A stretch of 64,000 nucleotides of DNA, taken from contig NW_026042421.1 in assembly GCF_023856365.1 (NCBI RefSeq), positions 88,501 through 152,500 of the forward strand, in the 5' to 3' direction. Made by a program: the position numbers and the translations under genes. Of the stretch, positions 11,090 to 34,700 are shown in pieces (the stretch's first letter is position 1; every line of letters starts with the position of its first letter). A model generated the notes under the pieces. The model was given only the letters and a program-made list of their open reading frames with translations. It was not told where the DNA came from and searched no databases. This DNA comes from Brienomyrus brachyistius (lineage: Eukaryota > Chordata > Actinopteri > Osteoglossiformes > Mormyridae).

Positions 11090-11270
11090 TGTGGACCAGA
11101 GGAGGAAACTGGAAGGGAAAATGCTTTGCTTTATATCATGCCCACCCAAAGCCCCCAGTGAGTAAGCCATAGGCGCCGATAGCATGGAAAAACTCCCAAG
11201 AAGGAAGAAACCTTGGGAGGGACCAAACTCAAAGGGGGAGCCCATCCTCCTGGGGCCGGCAAAGTGTAGG
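11090..11270 (+). repeat. Dispersed fish repeat, second copy
   Basis: It contains GGAAGAAACCTTGGGAGGGA and AGGGGGAGCCCATCCTCCTG, as in the copy at 3,508-3,720. It lies in the 3' flank or UTR of the chemerin-like gene; AATAAA signals occur near 11,633. Confidence 0.6.
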
Positions 11271-11499
11271 TGCAGGATCACAAAAAACTTAACGAGAGAA
11301 TTCGACTGTCCCTCACAAAAACTGTAAAGTTTTAGTGGCTAAATTGCTTTTTCTATGCCTTTTCAAACAGGAGGAGATTTGTTTGGCTATATGTAGAAAT
11401 TTTCTATACAATTTAGACAGCACAGAATCATTAACCTACTTTAATGAATTTATTTATACAACCACATATTTCACACATTTTGACATCAGTCATGCAGTG

Positions 11500-12345
11500 A
11501 AGATACAGTCTCTTTATTTCTTGACGCCAACCCTCCCCATTAATCCGGGCTTGGGACCGACACCTAGTTGAGCTGGCTTGCTCCCTTAAGTGGCTGGGTT
11601 AGGCTAAACTATGTACATATTTATAAAGACTACAATAAATTTATAAAGACCTCCCTAAATATGTAGTCTAACAAAACGCAGTTTAAAGAAGGTAGCCTAC
11701 CTGGTAAACAAAGAAATTAAAAGGCCCACAGCATATAATCGGGCTATATTCCAAGCAGTTTTTAAGAACGTAACCTACATGGCGAAATTGAATTACTTTC
11801 TGGACCAACAAACGCAACCAGGCATGAACATTATGCACCTTCCTAGTCTTGATGTAAGTCGTCCTACAGATGAGGACGTTAGGCAGCCTTTAGATCCGAC
11901 CCATCATGCACTGCAGTTTTTTGCAAATTCCTCAGACGGAAAACCATTAAATACCTCTTCTATTACCTTATATTACCTTATATTCATGTAATAAATATAC
12001 AAATATCAATTAGTTGGAAATCAGCCAGACAGACGTAATTACTACAAATGGTTTCCACTGTATTTGTGACTCTGAGTGCCGCAGGCTTGGATGCAGTGCC
12101 GCACCATTTTGTAAGGCATGCACTGGCCAATCATGTAGCACTTCTCTCAGAAATATTAATGAGACATCACCTACCACCCTGCAAAAAAGAAATTTGCCGC
12201 TTGTCCCCCTGCACATGAGCCAACTTGGCTGCGTCAACCAGCGGAGCTCCGGAGCCTCTGGAGAAACACGCGGCAAAAAAGGCTCGCATGCGGTCTTCCA
12301 AAGTTTGGGAATACTTCAGTCATGACACCTTTTCTGCGCCTCTAC
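11500..12345 (+). mobile_element. Decayed hAT-type transposon with BED-finger trace
   Basis: Positions 11,525-11,600 carry CCAACCCTCCCCATTAATCC and CTGGCTTGCTCCCTTAAGTG, phrases seen in fish DNA transposons. Near 12,268-12,335 the plus strand encodes KARMRSSKVWEYFSHDT, the usual start of a BED zinc finger in hAT transposases and ZBED proteins. The frame then closes (ending about 12,340) and no catalytic core is visible, so this is a remnant. Confidence 0.5.
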
Positions 12346-13032
12346 TGTAGCTGGCGTTAATGATGCTGTTTCAGCCATTTTATATTTTCTGTTTACTTAT
12401 TCTGTCATGTAAGACTGAGACAAATTATCGTTTACGACAATTCTTACACACTGTAGCCTGACTTGCTGACTTAAGTAAGTTTAACTATAAGCTACCTTTG
12501 CTAGTGTTTGTGAATAACATGTTTCTCTAGTTATGAAATTATTCCATGTTTTAGCATCTGTTTCAACATTAAAGTCAAATTGGTATACTGAAATATATAA
12601 AAACTATTGAACTATTAACTTAAGTCTAACATAGAAAATCCTACTGAATCTCTTAAGATTTTCCTTTTTTGTTAATGCACTAATGTTTAAGAAGTGTCTT
12701 AATAAATTGAATTTCAGATTTGTGTGTGGGTGGGAGTGGGTGAATTGTATTAAATTCATACATTCATTCTTTTGGCTCAGACATTACTGACCTAAAACAA
12801 ATTGAGGCATTGGGTAAGTGCTTAAATTAGCTACTAAATGGCAAAAAATATTCTAAATATCACATTTTCCATTCTTCGGTATAATTTTAACGAATCACCT
12901 ATGCTGCCAAACATTAACGCATAGATTGTCACAACACTCTATGTTTTAGTTCTTCTTTATGTGTATAGGACGGTGTGATGGTTCTGGTGGTGGGTGTGGC
13001 CGACGCTGCTCGCGATGTTTGGCTATGCTGCA
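12346..13032. other. AT-rich stretch, nothing recognised
   Basis: Only short frames and no motif. There is a G/T-rich patch near 12,720-12,745. Confidence 0.45.
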
Positions 13033-13250
13033 GTCCCAGGGACCAAGTTGGAACACATTTCCACCTTCAAGCTTAGGTGGAAAAACGGCACCGAGACCCA
13101 GCAGCAGGACAACTTCACTTGTCCAGACAACCAGCCCTGCTTCATCATTGAAGTAAGCCCTGTGAACAGGAGCGAGATGTACTTCTGCAGTGGATGTTAT
13201 AGCGGAAAGAACATCCCCATCCTCACGTCTGCCGGAGTGCCCCCTCAAGT
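13033..13250 (+). pseudogene. Orphan exon of an unrecognised cysteine-rich (secreted or extracellular) protein
   Basis: A good acceptor (CTATGCTGCAG, ending 13,032) and donor (CCTCAAG|gtgggt at 13,250) bound about 218 bp that stay open in one frame. The encoded peptide includes KLRWKNGTETQQQDNFTCPD, QPCFIIEVSPVNRSEMYFCS and GCYSGKN. It has three N-glycosylation sequons (NGT, NFT, NRS) and four cysteines, so it looks extracellular. No matching exon was found on either side within several kb. It could be a stranded exon of a lost or rearranged gene, or part of a gene whose other exons are far away. The function is unknown. Confidence 0.4.
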
Positions 13251-13294
13251 GGGTGTGTGACTTAACTCGATGGATGAATTGGACAGAATGTACT

Positions 13295-13905
13295 GTTACT
13301 AGAGGTCGACCGATATGGGTTTTTCAATAGCCGATGCCGATATTTAGGAGTCAGGGTCAGGCGATGGCCGATATATGCTGCTGATTTTTTTTGGCCGATA
13401 ATTGGACGTTTTCCCCTCTATTTGCATGGTAAAATATCACACTAATAATAACAAACGATACACAAAATTTCTCAATTTAGCATTTATTGAATACTCAACT
13501 TGGAAACAATAACACATTTATAAACAATAAAAATAGCAGCATCAGAATCTCTGTTAGTGCACAATATAGCAGCAAACTCCTCATGTCTGACGGAAGGAAA
13601 TTTGTAAACAATACAAAAAGGAATAAGCATGTTATCTTCAGTTGTAATCCCACTTCCAGTCCCTGAGTCTTACTCACCACACTCATACTTCACAGCAATC
13701 AGACAGCAGTTAATTAACCAGAAGAGAAAAATGCAAAAACACAACAGAACTTGTAAATAATAACAAACTAATAGACAATAAAAATAGCAGCATCAGAATC
13801 TCTATTAGTGCCAAATATAGCAGCAAACTCCTCATGTCTGACGGAAGGAAAATTTGTAAATACACAAAGGAATGAGCACATCTTCAGTTTTAATCCCATT
13901 TCCAG
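13295..13905. repeat. Dispersed repeat with internal direct duplication
   Basis: It starts ACTAGAGGTCGACCGATATG, a phrase common in hAT-derived vertebrate repeats. A block beginning ACAATAAAAATAGCAGCATC at about 13,525 is repeated at about 13,778 with few changes (CTCATGTCTGACGGAAGGAA in both). This is a direct duplication with about 253-bp spacing. Confidence 0.65.
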
Positions 13906-13985
13906 TCCCTGAGTCTTCCTCATCCCACAAGCAGGCAAGGCATGTCACCCCGGTTGTGTGACACTTATTTTATATAATAAAATAA

Positions 13986-15068
13986 GTGCCCCCTGCGGCC
14001 CCAGAGCCCGAGCAGCCGTCTCCGCTGCCTGCAGCTACCGCGCCCACGTCCGAGGCGCTTTCCCTGCCTGCAGCTCCCGGGCAGGCGCCCCCTCTGCAGC
14101 CTGCAGCTCCAGTCCCTGGCCCCACTCCAGTCCCTTCTCCCCCTGTGACTCTGGTACCCTCACCCCGACGAGCCCGACCCCGGCCACGGGTCCTTATGTC
14201 TGTGTCCCATAAGGGGAGAGGACACAGACGCACGGCTGGGGTCCCACCCGCCCAGCCCCCTGGCTCGCCCTCCCTCGCCGGCGCTAGGGCTTGGTCGGCG
14301 CCTGCGGGTCCTGGCCCTCCGGGTCGGCTGTCGTCTGCGGGTCCCCCTCCGCGGCCTCGTCGCCCTGCCTCGGTCCCTCCTCCGGCGTCTTATCGGTTGC
14401 CTGCGGGCCCCCCGACGGCGGCTCCTCATTCGCCTGCTGGTCCTCCCGCTCTGGCGTGTCGGAGGACGTCGCCGTCTGCTGCGGCTCCCCCTCTCTCCTT
14501 GCCCTCGCCAGGGTCCCTTCCAGCTCCTTCGTCCCCTTCCCTGGTCTCCCCTCCGACTCCCTCCTTCGTCCCTGCGTCTGTCCCTCACCCCGTCTCCTCG
14601 GCCCCTCCGGCTCCGGCCTCCCGGCCGCCTGCAGCCCTTCCGGCTGCCTCCCGTCGCCCGCTGGGTCTCCCTCGGGCTCCTCTTGGTTCCCCCTCCTTCT
14701 CTCCCTGGCCTCCCGTCTTTGTCCCTCCTGCCTCTGCTCCCCCTCGCTTTGTTCCTCCTGTCTCTGTCCCTCCTCTCTTTGTCCCTCGTCCCTCTGGCTT
14801 CTGCTCCTCTTTCCCCGATGTTCCCTTCGTTCACTCCCGGTCCTTTTGTCCTGCCTGTTCCCTCCGTGTCCCCCTTTCTGATCTGTTTCTCTGCCTTTCC
14901 TGTTTTATGTCAAGTCTTGTCCTGGCTCCTTCCCCTGTGCCAGTTCTGTCTGTCCGTTCTGTTCCCTGTCCCTCATTAATGAGGTTTTATATAGATATAC
15001 ATATATGCCCGGCTTGTCCGCTCCTCGTGTGTGCCACGCCCCCTGATTACCCACGTGTGCTTCCCTGA
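13986..15068 (+). pseudogene. GC-rich proline/serine-rich open frame, probably retrotransposon-derived
   Basis: The 360-residue frame is dominated by P, A, S and R (e.g. LPAAPGQAPPLQPAAPVPGP) and has no recognised domain. Long open frames exist on both strands and in several frames here, which is what GC-rich composition alone gives. The start ATG has no supporting context. Downstream sequence to 15,230 looks like a retroelement 3' end. It could be a gag/ORF1-like or untranslated retroelement region. It is not called as a host gene. Confidence 0.35.
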
Positions 15069-15230
15069 TCGTCTCCTGCTTTGCCCGATTACTTTGATTA
15101 GTCATGACCTATTTTAAGTTCTGGTCTTACCTGTTTGCCCTGTCCGTCATTGTAGTTTGTCAATGCCTGCGTTCCGTCCTGCTCTACCCGCTCCGTTTCC
15201 CCGATTAAAGACCCGTTTTCACAAACACAA
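15030..15230 (+). mobile_element. Retrotransposon-type 3' end
   Basis: Sequence such as CACGCCCCCTGATTACCCAC, GATTAGTCATGACCTATTTT and a final GATTAAAGACCCG (ATTAAA polyadenylation-like signal) resembles LTR or LINE 3' ends in fish. No paired terminal repeat or primer site was found to say which class it is. Confidence 0.4.
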
Positions 15231-15236
15231 AAAATT

Positions 15237-16483
15237 GGTTCAGATAGGCGACGGACAATCTGATTGGCTCAGATAGGCGACGGACAATCTGATTGGCTCA
15301 GATAGGCGACGGACAATCTGATTGGCTCAGATAGGCGACGGACAATCTGATTGGCTCAGACAGGCGACGGACAATCTGATTGGCTCAGACAGGCGACGGA
15401 CAATCTGATTGGCTCAGACAGGCGACGGACAATCTGATTGGCTCAGACAGGCGACGGACAATCTGATTGGCTCAGACAGGCGACGGACAATCTGATTGGC
15501 TCAGACAGGCGACGGACAATCTGATTGGCTCAGACAGGCGACGGACAATCTGATTGGCTCAGACAGGCGACGGACAATCTGATTGGCTCAGACAGGCGAC
15601 GGACAATCTGATTGGCTCAGACAGGCGACGGACAATCTGATTGGCTCAGACAGGCGACGGACAATCTGATTGGCTCAGACAGGCGACGGACAATCTGATT
15701 GGCTCAGACAGGCGACGGACAATCTGATTGGCTCAGACAGGCGACGGACAATCTGATTGGCTCAGACAGGCGACGGACAATCTGATTGGCTCAGACAGGC
15801 GACGGACAATCTGATTGGCTCAGACAGGCGACGGACAATCTGATTGGCTCAGACAGGCGACGGACAATCTGATTGGCTCAGACAGGCGACGGACAATCTG
15901 ATTGGCTCAGACAGGCGACGGACAATCTGATTGGCTCAGACAGGCGACGGACAATCTGATTGGCTCAGACAGGCGACGGACAATCTGATTGGCTCAGACA
16001 GGCGACGGACAATCTGATTGGCTCAGACAGGCGACGGACAATCTGATTGGCTCAGACAGGCGACGGACAATCTGATTGGCTCAGACAGGCGACGGACAAT
16101 CTGATTGGCTCAGACAGGCGACGGACAATCTGATTGGCTCAGACAGGCGACGGACAATCTGATTGGCTCAGACAGGCGACGGACAATCTGATTGGCTCAG
16201 ACAGGCGACGGACAATCTGATTGGCTCAGACAGGCGACGGACAATCTGATTGGCTCAGACAGGCGACGGACAATCTGATTGGCTCAGACAGGCGACGGAC
16301 AATCTGATTGGCTCAGACAGGCGACGGACAATCTGATTGGCTCAGACAGGCGACGGACAATCTGATTGGCTCAGATAGGCGACGGACAATCTGATTGGCT
16401 CAGATAGGCGACGGACAATCTGATTGGCTCAGACAGGCGACGGACAATCTGATTGGCTCAGACAGGCGACGGACAATCTGATT
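15237..16483 (+). repeat. 29-bp satellite, left arm, exactly 43 units
   Basis: The unit starts GGCTCAGACAGGCGACGGAC and ends AATCTGATT (29 bp), so the arm is 43 x 29 = 1,247 bp. The first four units and two near 16,370-16,405 have GATAGG; nearly all others have GACAGG. Each unit carries ATTGG (CCAAT box on the other strand) within CTGATTGGCT. It meets its inverted partner at 16,483/16,484 with a perfect 14-bp stem and a one-base loop. Confidence 0.98.
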
Positions 16484-26660
<10,177 letters not shown>

Positions 26661-28767
26661 TTTTCAGTCCGTACTAAAGACGTATTGCAAAATAAGCAGA
26701 GGTCCAACAGTAGGCCTTTGAATGGGCTACAGGCTGCATTGGGTTCTGCTGCTTTTTCTTCCGAGTCGCCTGCCCCTCCTCCCCCGAAGTCATCGGCTCT
26801 TCCTCGGTTGTATCACACACAGGTTCGGAAACATTCGATGCGCATTACCGTCCCCTCCTGCACTGGAGGGTTAAGGACAACGTGATTATATCGAACCAAA
26901 ATTGAAATGTGCAAGTTGACTTTCCTAGTTATACGTCTTCATTTTTATTCTGGGTTTAACAACCATGAGTTTATGACGTATTTTACATGATTAGTTGGCG
27001 ACTGGACCTTATTGTTTATATCTCTTATTAAGGATCCATCCATCCATACATCAATTATCAAAACCACACACTTACAATCCGAGTCTAGTTTCATATGCTG
27101 CGCTGCTGAGCGACCCGCAGAATATTATGCATGAGTACAAGTCACAAGCCCCGTTTCCACTAACACGGGGCCGGTTCTAGCTTGGTGCCTTTTGAGACCG
27201 AGGCAAAAAGATGCAGACTCTCCCCGTCGGGGAATCGAACCCCGGTCTCCCGCGTGACAGGCGGGGATACTCACCACTATACTAACGAGGAGATGTACGC
27301 GCACTACTTTTACATCTTCAAGATAAACAGCGGATGACTACTAACATTTGCGAGTAATCAATGACTGAGCTTCATGTCATGACCATGGTGCTCAAGAGAA
27401 GAAAAAATACATAATGTACGTCCACTGATACCAGAACAACCATATAGCTTTATACTAAGACGATGATTAAACGGAAAATTCCTTTACAAAACACTGCCAC
27501 AAAATCATAGTTTCGCAATATTACATCGTGCAACGGGACACAGTGTAAGTACGTGAAGTCGGTAATTAAATCAAGAAAAAAAAGTGAGAGGAAAAGAATA
27601 CTTTTCTATTATCATATTTTTCTAACTGGCCAAACTGAGTCATATTTTGATTATACACACTAACAGAAAAACAGTGCAAATCTCCGGTAGTCCGTTTCAC
27701 TTGCGCTCCGCTATGGGGCAGTAACAAGCAGAGCTTAAGTGTGGAAGGAAAAAAAAAACACAGGACAGCATCAATCCCAACTTCACAAACGCCGGAGATC
27801 GAGATGCTGTAAGCATGACAATTAACATCTTTATCCAAGGGAACAGCTGCAAGACACAGATGCCGCGCCTAACAAAGGTAGGATCGATTCCGAAGTTCAG
27901 GCATTTACAGACGCGGACTCTTCTGGAGTTGATTTTTTTCGGGAGATACGCATCAACTTCAAAAGTATGAACCGCATTATATCTATATCTGTTATGACGT
28001 TGTAGCTATTGATACTGATGCATCACAAAAATAATTTAAATGTTTTTTCATTCTGACATATGTTCGTTCGGACGAGGATTTTATTATATGAGATAAGTTT
28101 TAAATGAAAACTTTTTTTAATCTATATGATTAATTCTCGAATCTAAGCCAGACTTCACATAAATCATTCATTCATAAATATAATGGAACATACAACATCC
28201 AGGTATCCATGAAATTTATGATCAGGCTATACGTTTGTGATAACAACAAAACAACACAACATGTATATTTACAATATATGGGCCTATTGTTTAATATTGC
28301 CTCCAAATTATAGCCAGACAATAACGCAATAGGCCGACATCAAACTATTTTCATGTAAAACAAAAGTGCTGGCAGTTTGCTTGTGCTTACAGACCCCGCC
28401 TTGAGCCCATCCAGAAAGATCCCAAAAATAACCGACAAGCAAAGGTTGTAACAATCTGAGCATGTTTAGTTTAATGTAATCAGGAGCCGAATTAATAACG
28501 CGAATAAATGATCAAACCGAAAGTCTGTAGTCGGGAATATCCGATAACGTCTTTGACGTGCAGTTAAGATAGTCAGAGGAAAAACCTTGTAGTTTACTTA
28601 TATATATGCCTAAATATATGAGTGTGTCTCTCCGGTGATTTAATGATGAATATAACGATTACATATCAAATCACACATTAAGCAATTATTATATTACTAG
28701 GTTGAACGTTTTCACTATGTCTGTCGTCACCTTGATTTCACGATTTTGACTATTCTTCTTATCCCAG
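26661..28767. other. u2af2-rgs11 intergenic region: divergent promoters and a tRNA gene
   Basis: It holds the 5' ends of u2af2 (minus) and rgs11 (plus), the tRNA-Asp gene at 27,220-27,291, and otherwise unassigned sequence. The first coding exon of rgs11, with its start codon, should lie here but was not recognised. Confidence 0.5.
27220..27291 (-). tRNA. trnaD-GUC: tRNA-Asp (GTC)
   Basis: The minus strand starts TCCTCGTTAGTATAGTGGTG, has the anticodon loop CCTGTCACG (GTC), the T arm GGTTCGATTCC, and ends GACGGGGAG. It is 72 nt with a full acceptor stem (TCCTCGT/ACGGGGA), A-box TTAGTATAGTGG and B-box GGTTCGATTCC. There is no intron. A T5 pol III terminator follows about 10 nt downstream (AAAAA at 27,205-27,209 on the plus strand). 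This is the standard vertebrate nuclear tRNA-Asp. Confidence 0.97.
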
Positions 28768-31700
28768 ATTGAACAAGTCATTGTGGCGATGCAAGATCCC
28801 GACATGGGGATAAAGATGAAGAATCAAAGACTGTTAATCACAGTGATTCCACATGCGATGACAGGTGCACGATACATATTTTACTTTTTAAAAATAATTT
28901 TTCGTGCCGCCCGGGTTGTCTTACACCCGGCCGTGCAGTGTCCCGGGGGCCGGGTCCTAATGGTCATTTAAGCCCTTCACAGGAAAGCCCATACATCGGC
29001 GGTCTTCGGGAATCCTGTGCATTAAGACTGTCATCGATCTCCTTGCGCTCATATTTATTTATGTAATTTATTTATCGAGTTCAGCGTTTTTGATTTATGA
29101 CGGCTTAATGCATTTCTCGACTCTAACTAGATGCCTTCCTCGCTATGCCTTCCCAGGAAATGATATCGTGGAGTGGCTAATTCAGAAGTACTCCATCATG
29201 GAAGAAGGTAGGGCCGAGAAGTATGTAGGGAAGCGTTACCTGGTGCTCTTATGTGAGGTTAATCGATTGTTTTTTTCCCTTCGTGACGACGATGGCGCCC
29301 CTGCTGGCGAAAGACGTCATCAGGTTTTTTTTTTTTTGTAATAAAATAACAGAAATAAACGAGTCTTTTGAATAATAAATACAAATGAAGTAATAGAATT
29401 TGTCATCCATACAACAGATTAGCCTAGCTGCATTTATGTGTAAGCATATGCAATTCACGTGTCTGACAGAAGCATGTTCTGTTCCATTGATATTGCTGAG
29501 CCTGTGAATTAATAAATGTCAGAATTGAGCTTGTCCATAACATAGACACCCCATTCGCCTGAAGCTTTTGGGATTTTCTTCCCCTGGCGTCAATTTATCT
29601 GCTGAATTATTTATCTTTCTGCTGAGAGGCTATTAGTACAAATAATCTGTAGGCCAGTCCCGAGTCGCGCCGCTACGCATGCTGAGCTGTACGGTTTGAT
29701 AGTCCCGATGCAAACTTCGCTGATAGCCAGAGGCAGTCAGTCATGCCTGGAGAAATATCGCTATCCGTCTCCCTCATTATGCACTTCTGCAAGACGCTGT
29801 TGTCCTGAATTCCCGGGCGATGCAGATGAGGTTTTAAATAGCAAGGGAGCAGATTTCCCTGATTTACAGCCCAGATTGGAAAAGAAGTCGGAATGGAAAG
29901 GAGGGGACTTTTAGGCAGTAGATGGCAGATGCATTAACAGACTTGAATGGGCAAAAAACCTGTTGCCCCGGTAAGCAGTTACCCCTCCCTGTAAACACTA
30001 GGCTTCCCCCTAGCAGCGCTGTTGCTGCGCCGGGCTGAAACCCCCGGGAGCGCCTGACTGCCAATGGCCGCGGAGGCAGCCGGAAAGTGGAAAGTCCCAA
30101 TTACTCGTAATTAATTATAGTTCCAATGAGGAATGCACCATCCCCGCGGCTTATTCTGTGCACCATGTCAACGTTTTTTCCAGTTACTTGCTATACCGTA
30201 AAATAAAATATAATATGCCTACTCAGTTTCTAGTTATCGTGTGTTCTACTGTATTCCACTGACAAAAATTTAGAGAATTACTATGCCTAAATCTGGGCTA
30301 CGAGTAGTGGATTTGTTTGAGCTTTGAGTAGTTTACGTGGAAATGAGTGACCACTTTGTGTGTTTTCAGAGGCACTTCATGTGGGGAATCTGATCGTGAA
30401 GCACGGCTACATTTACCCCCTAAAGGACCCCAGGACGCTCGTCCTGCGGCCCGACGAGACGCCGTATCGCTTCCAGGTAACCTAAAACCACGGTTTCTTC
30501 AGATGGAGGGCAGCGCGAGAGGGTGGTGGCCATGTGGGGGGGCACGCATATCGAAACTATTCGTTGGAGAGACTGCGGAATTACCGTGTAGGACAGTATT
30601 TCTCAATCTGGTCCGGGCTCCAGAGCTGAGAGGGTGCAAAAACGTAGACTGTCTGGTAGGGAGCTGGGAGGGAGCAAAAACGTGGATCATCTGTGTGTCG
30701 CCGAGGACCGGATTGGGAAACACTGATGTATGAGAACCAATGCCAGTTAAAGTAGCAAAATGCCTTCCACCCGCCTTGTCCCTGACATGTTAAATCACAA
30801 AGCACCTTTGTCACGCTGCTTCTGAATAGTTTCAAATGACAGCATCTCCTTTTTGCTAGACTCCGTACTTCTGGAGCTCTCAGCAGTGGCCAGCCTCCGA
30901 GCTAGATTACGGTGATTACCAATTATTAATCATGTGCTCGCCTATTACATCATTACTTCCCTTTACTAGAATAATAGAAAAACACAGTTTCTTGCCATGT
31001 CTTTCTTTTGCTCTTCTAAAGCGATTTATTTTACTAAGAAGAATATCAGAAAGCAAGGGCAGCTGATAGACTATGAAAAGGTAAGAGAACATTTTTATTT
31101 ATGTACATTTCAATGCTATTCTTATTCGCTGGTCTGAAGCATTGCTTGATGAGATCATGTGATAGCTGAATGCTCATGGGAGTTTTACTTACACAAAATA
31201 TTATGAGGGTAGAAGGAAAAATGATTGGTTCAGAGAGATAACCAATTAGATTGTACATGAGGTGGATCCGAGCAACTAGAGGAGGCAGGAGCAACCAATC
31301 AGATGTCTTGGTCCTGCCTCCTCTGCAATCTGATTGGTTATCTATCCGAACCAATCATTTTTCCTTCTGCCCTCAGAACATTTTTGTGTAAGAAAACCTC
31401 CCACCAATTATGCACATAGTAGGATCGCACATAGACATCCACCAACTTGCCGCCATGTTGCGTCAGGGTCAACGCATTTTAGGTTCTCATCAGTAAGAGG
31501 GTTTGTGAATCCGACACTGCCAGCTGATATCCTGGGAGGGGTTCGGCCTGTGAGTCATAACGTGAACCCATGCAGCAACGCAGCCAGCCGTGCGACCTGG
31601 CAATGTCGCATTTAAACATCGTCTCCGCAGGACAGCTACAACATGTTGCACAAACGGATCAACCACACCTGGGACTTCGTGGTGATGCAGGCGAAGGAGC

Positions 31701-34700
31701 AGCTCAGGTAAACCCCACCCCAGCCCGGGAATACTGTCGCATCGAGCTATGAAATCAATTTCATAAATGCACACAAGGGGACAGATGAGAATGGATGAAT
31801 AAATCTCGTTTTAAGAGGATGATGATGTTACCTAAATTAAAAAGTAACATGGTGTGTGGTCATAATTTCCCTCCTATCTGTTAAATCAGACCTCAGCCTA
31901 AACACTAGAGTCGGAAATCCATTTCTAAGTGAAAAAGGAAACAGAAAAATGAAAACCCTACCTTGCAGTTCAGTGATTACCGCTATATGCTAATTACCCA
32001 GTATGCTTTCTGACTCTCCATCGACTGCTCTGCTCCTACCAGGGCAGCCAAACAGAGGCGCAAGGCGGACCGCATCGTGCTGGAATGTCAGGAACAGGCC
32101 TACTGGCTCGTCAACAGACCGCCAGTAAGCACCTCCCCCGAAACCCCTGACTCCCTACATCTGCCCCGGCGAAAACCCAGTATGCTGTGATTAGAGTAAA
32201 GCACACACTGGGTAAACCTGAACTCAATGCACCTTGGCAGCTCGAATATCGCCTAAGGCTGGGGGCGATTCTAGGATTTTTTTGAGGTTGTGGGGCAGAG
32301 TGGTGGCTCTGGGCCTAGGGATCTGTGCAAGCAAGTGGAAGGTTGTTGGTTCAAATCCTGTGAATGCCCAGAGTGATTCTACTCCGTTGGGCCTTTCAGC
32401 AAGGGCCTTAACCTGCAATTGCTTTGTCCTGGGTATGACATTAATCTACATGCAGGCCTGTTAGGAGATCCTTCAACTTACAGGGGAAACTTGGCAGGAT
32501 TGGCAGGAAGGCATAGGCAGGGTCCCATTCCCCCACAGAGAGCTGGGGGGTTGTGCAGTTCTCTCCCACGACAACGGGTTTGTTCAATGAAGGAAGGCAA
32601 AGGAAACATCTGTAAGGACATATGGAACATTTCCGGTATAATTTTCGATCTCCGTCATCTCCAGAGCATTGAGCTCAGCAAAATTCACGGGGGGGGGGGG
32701 GGAGTTTTATCTTCGTTAAGTAAGACACACAGAGTGTCTCCATGCATACTTTGTGGGGGAGGAATATATCACTTCAGGCCTGATAACCCACTACTGCTTC
32801 AGTGTGATCATGAAATATTTACTTAGCTGGGAAGAAGCCTATGTTCTGTGGGACGAGAGCTTTCAGAAGACAGACAGGACAGCAGGCTGCGGGAATGAGC
32901 AATTGCACCCTCGCTGAGTGTAATTTGGAGTTCATGAATAACACAGGAGAGTGGAGAATGAAAGTGTGGGACAGGAGCAGAGTGTGGTGTGTATCTGGCT
33001 TAATCCCGGCCGTCACTAGGGCCCCTTTCTGCTGGGTGCGCAGCATCTCTCAGGGCTAATAAGCATTAGCGTTTATGTGGGCCATTATCCCCATCCGGGG
33101 CGGCATCAGGAGGTGGGAATGGCAGCCACGCAGCTGCGGATCACATCCTAAATTCAGCTTATTTTGCAGATGTACCTTTTATTGAGACTAGAGCAGTTGG
33201 GGGTTTAGGGACTTCTCTCAGGGGTCCAGTGGTGATGTCACTCTGCTGACTGTGGGATTTAAACCGGCAACCTTCCAGTCATAGGCGGCGACTGCCAACC
33301 CGCTCAGCCACACACCACCTTCATTGATGAAACCCACCGTTTTGACGCCAATTAGACGGAAACACAGTTGAGCCAAAAACCACGCAGCGTAGGGCCCCCC
33401 AGTCAGGTGCTGCTCGTGTTTAAAAGGCAGGGACGCTCTGCACTCTGGTACGGCCAGGTGGACGGGGGAAGCTGGGGGGGGGGGGGGGGATTAAAACCAG
33501 CAAATGACAAAATGGCCGCTTCCTGCCTCCTTTCTCTTTGCCCGAGAAACACGAGACGCATCGCTAAGACTGGTGATGCTTGGATCTGGGAGAGAGGAGT
33601 GCGAAGGGACTGGGAGACGGCCTGAAGCTAAAATGCAGACATGCTGTGTTTGCGTCTCCCCCCCCACCACCCCCCCACTTGTTGGGCCTTTTAAACGAGC
33701 TGGAAGAGGATCCCACCTCCGGAATACCGGATCCATTATCTGACCTCTATTCCTGCGGCTCAGGCTTAATGCTGCATGTTAGCGGAGAGATAATGGATGT
33801 AATTGCAAATAGCAGCGTAATAATTTGCCAAATAGTCTCTCTGCTGTTAAGTCCTGAGCTGATCTGAAGCACTTTAATTGGGATTTAAGGAAACCATGTT
33901 AAATCAGATTGCATTCAGTATCGACATTTGGTTAGTTTATTCTGTAAAGCAGGGTACCCCAGTCCTGATCATGGATACTGTGTCACCGACTGGCCCTCCA
34001 GGACCGAATGGTCCTTTTGGAAAGCTGTCACACTGTCCCCTACTGGGCAGTGTCGCCATGGGCTGTACCCAGTGGCATCATGGGAAATGTGACCAGTAGT
34101 GCTAAGGGGTATTAATGCAGCGTTAGACCGGCGTCAGTCTGCTTGAGAGAAACGAGCTCACTCTTCATCTGAAGTTCAGCTAAGGATTTCTCACCCTCTG
34201 ATTTTCTGCAGCCGGGAACATTCAGCGTTCAAGAACAAGGCCCTGAGCGAAGGAACCGGCACAACTCCCGAGTCCAGCTGGTCTGAGCTTTTTATTAAGC
34301 ATATACATTTTTTCCGTAATGCCAGTACCTGCTGTTTATCGCCTCTGTCAGTCACAGGACCGGATCCGGGCAAACAAGAGAGCCGCTCGGGGCCTAGATA
34401 AGATCAAAGTCATGAAGAAAAAATATGTATATTAATATCTATATATATATGGCAGCTATAGGCAGAATAGGCTGTTGCCTTGGGCCCCCAAATTACCCAA
34501 GGAAGTGAAGTGATAATCAGTGTTTTTGGTGGGAGGGCATCCGAGGGAAGCTCGTGTGTGAGTGTGACAGCACTTCGTTGTGCTCATCTTTCTGTCTCAC
34601 TTCTTCCTCACTTCCTGCTCTCGTTTTCCATGCTAACGTAAGTACGTCAGCAGTCCCACAATACATACTCGTAATAGTGCTATATTATTCATGGTTTCTA

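Noticed and set aside
14160..14834. 224-residue arginine-rich minus-strand frame
   Set aside because: It is the complement of a GC-rich low-complexity block that is open in several frames. No domain, start context or splice support.
34359..34435. Exon candidate [20 protein letters not shown] for the rgs11 linker
   Set aside because: It has a plausible acceptor, but its only good donor ends in phase 0 and does not supply the needed extra base. Similarity to R7 linkers is weak.
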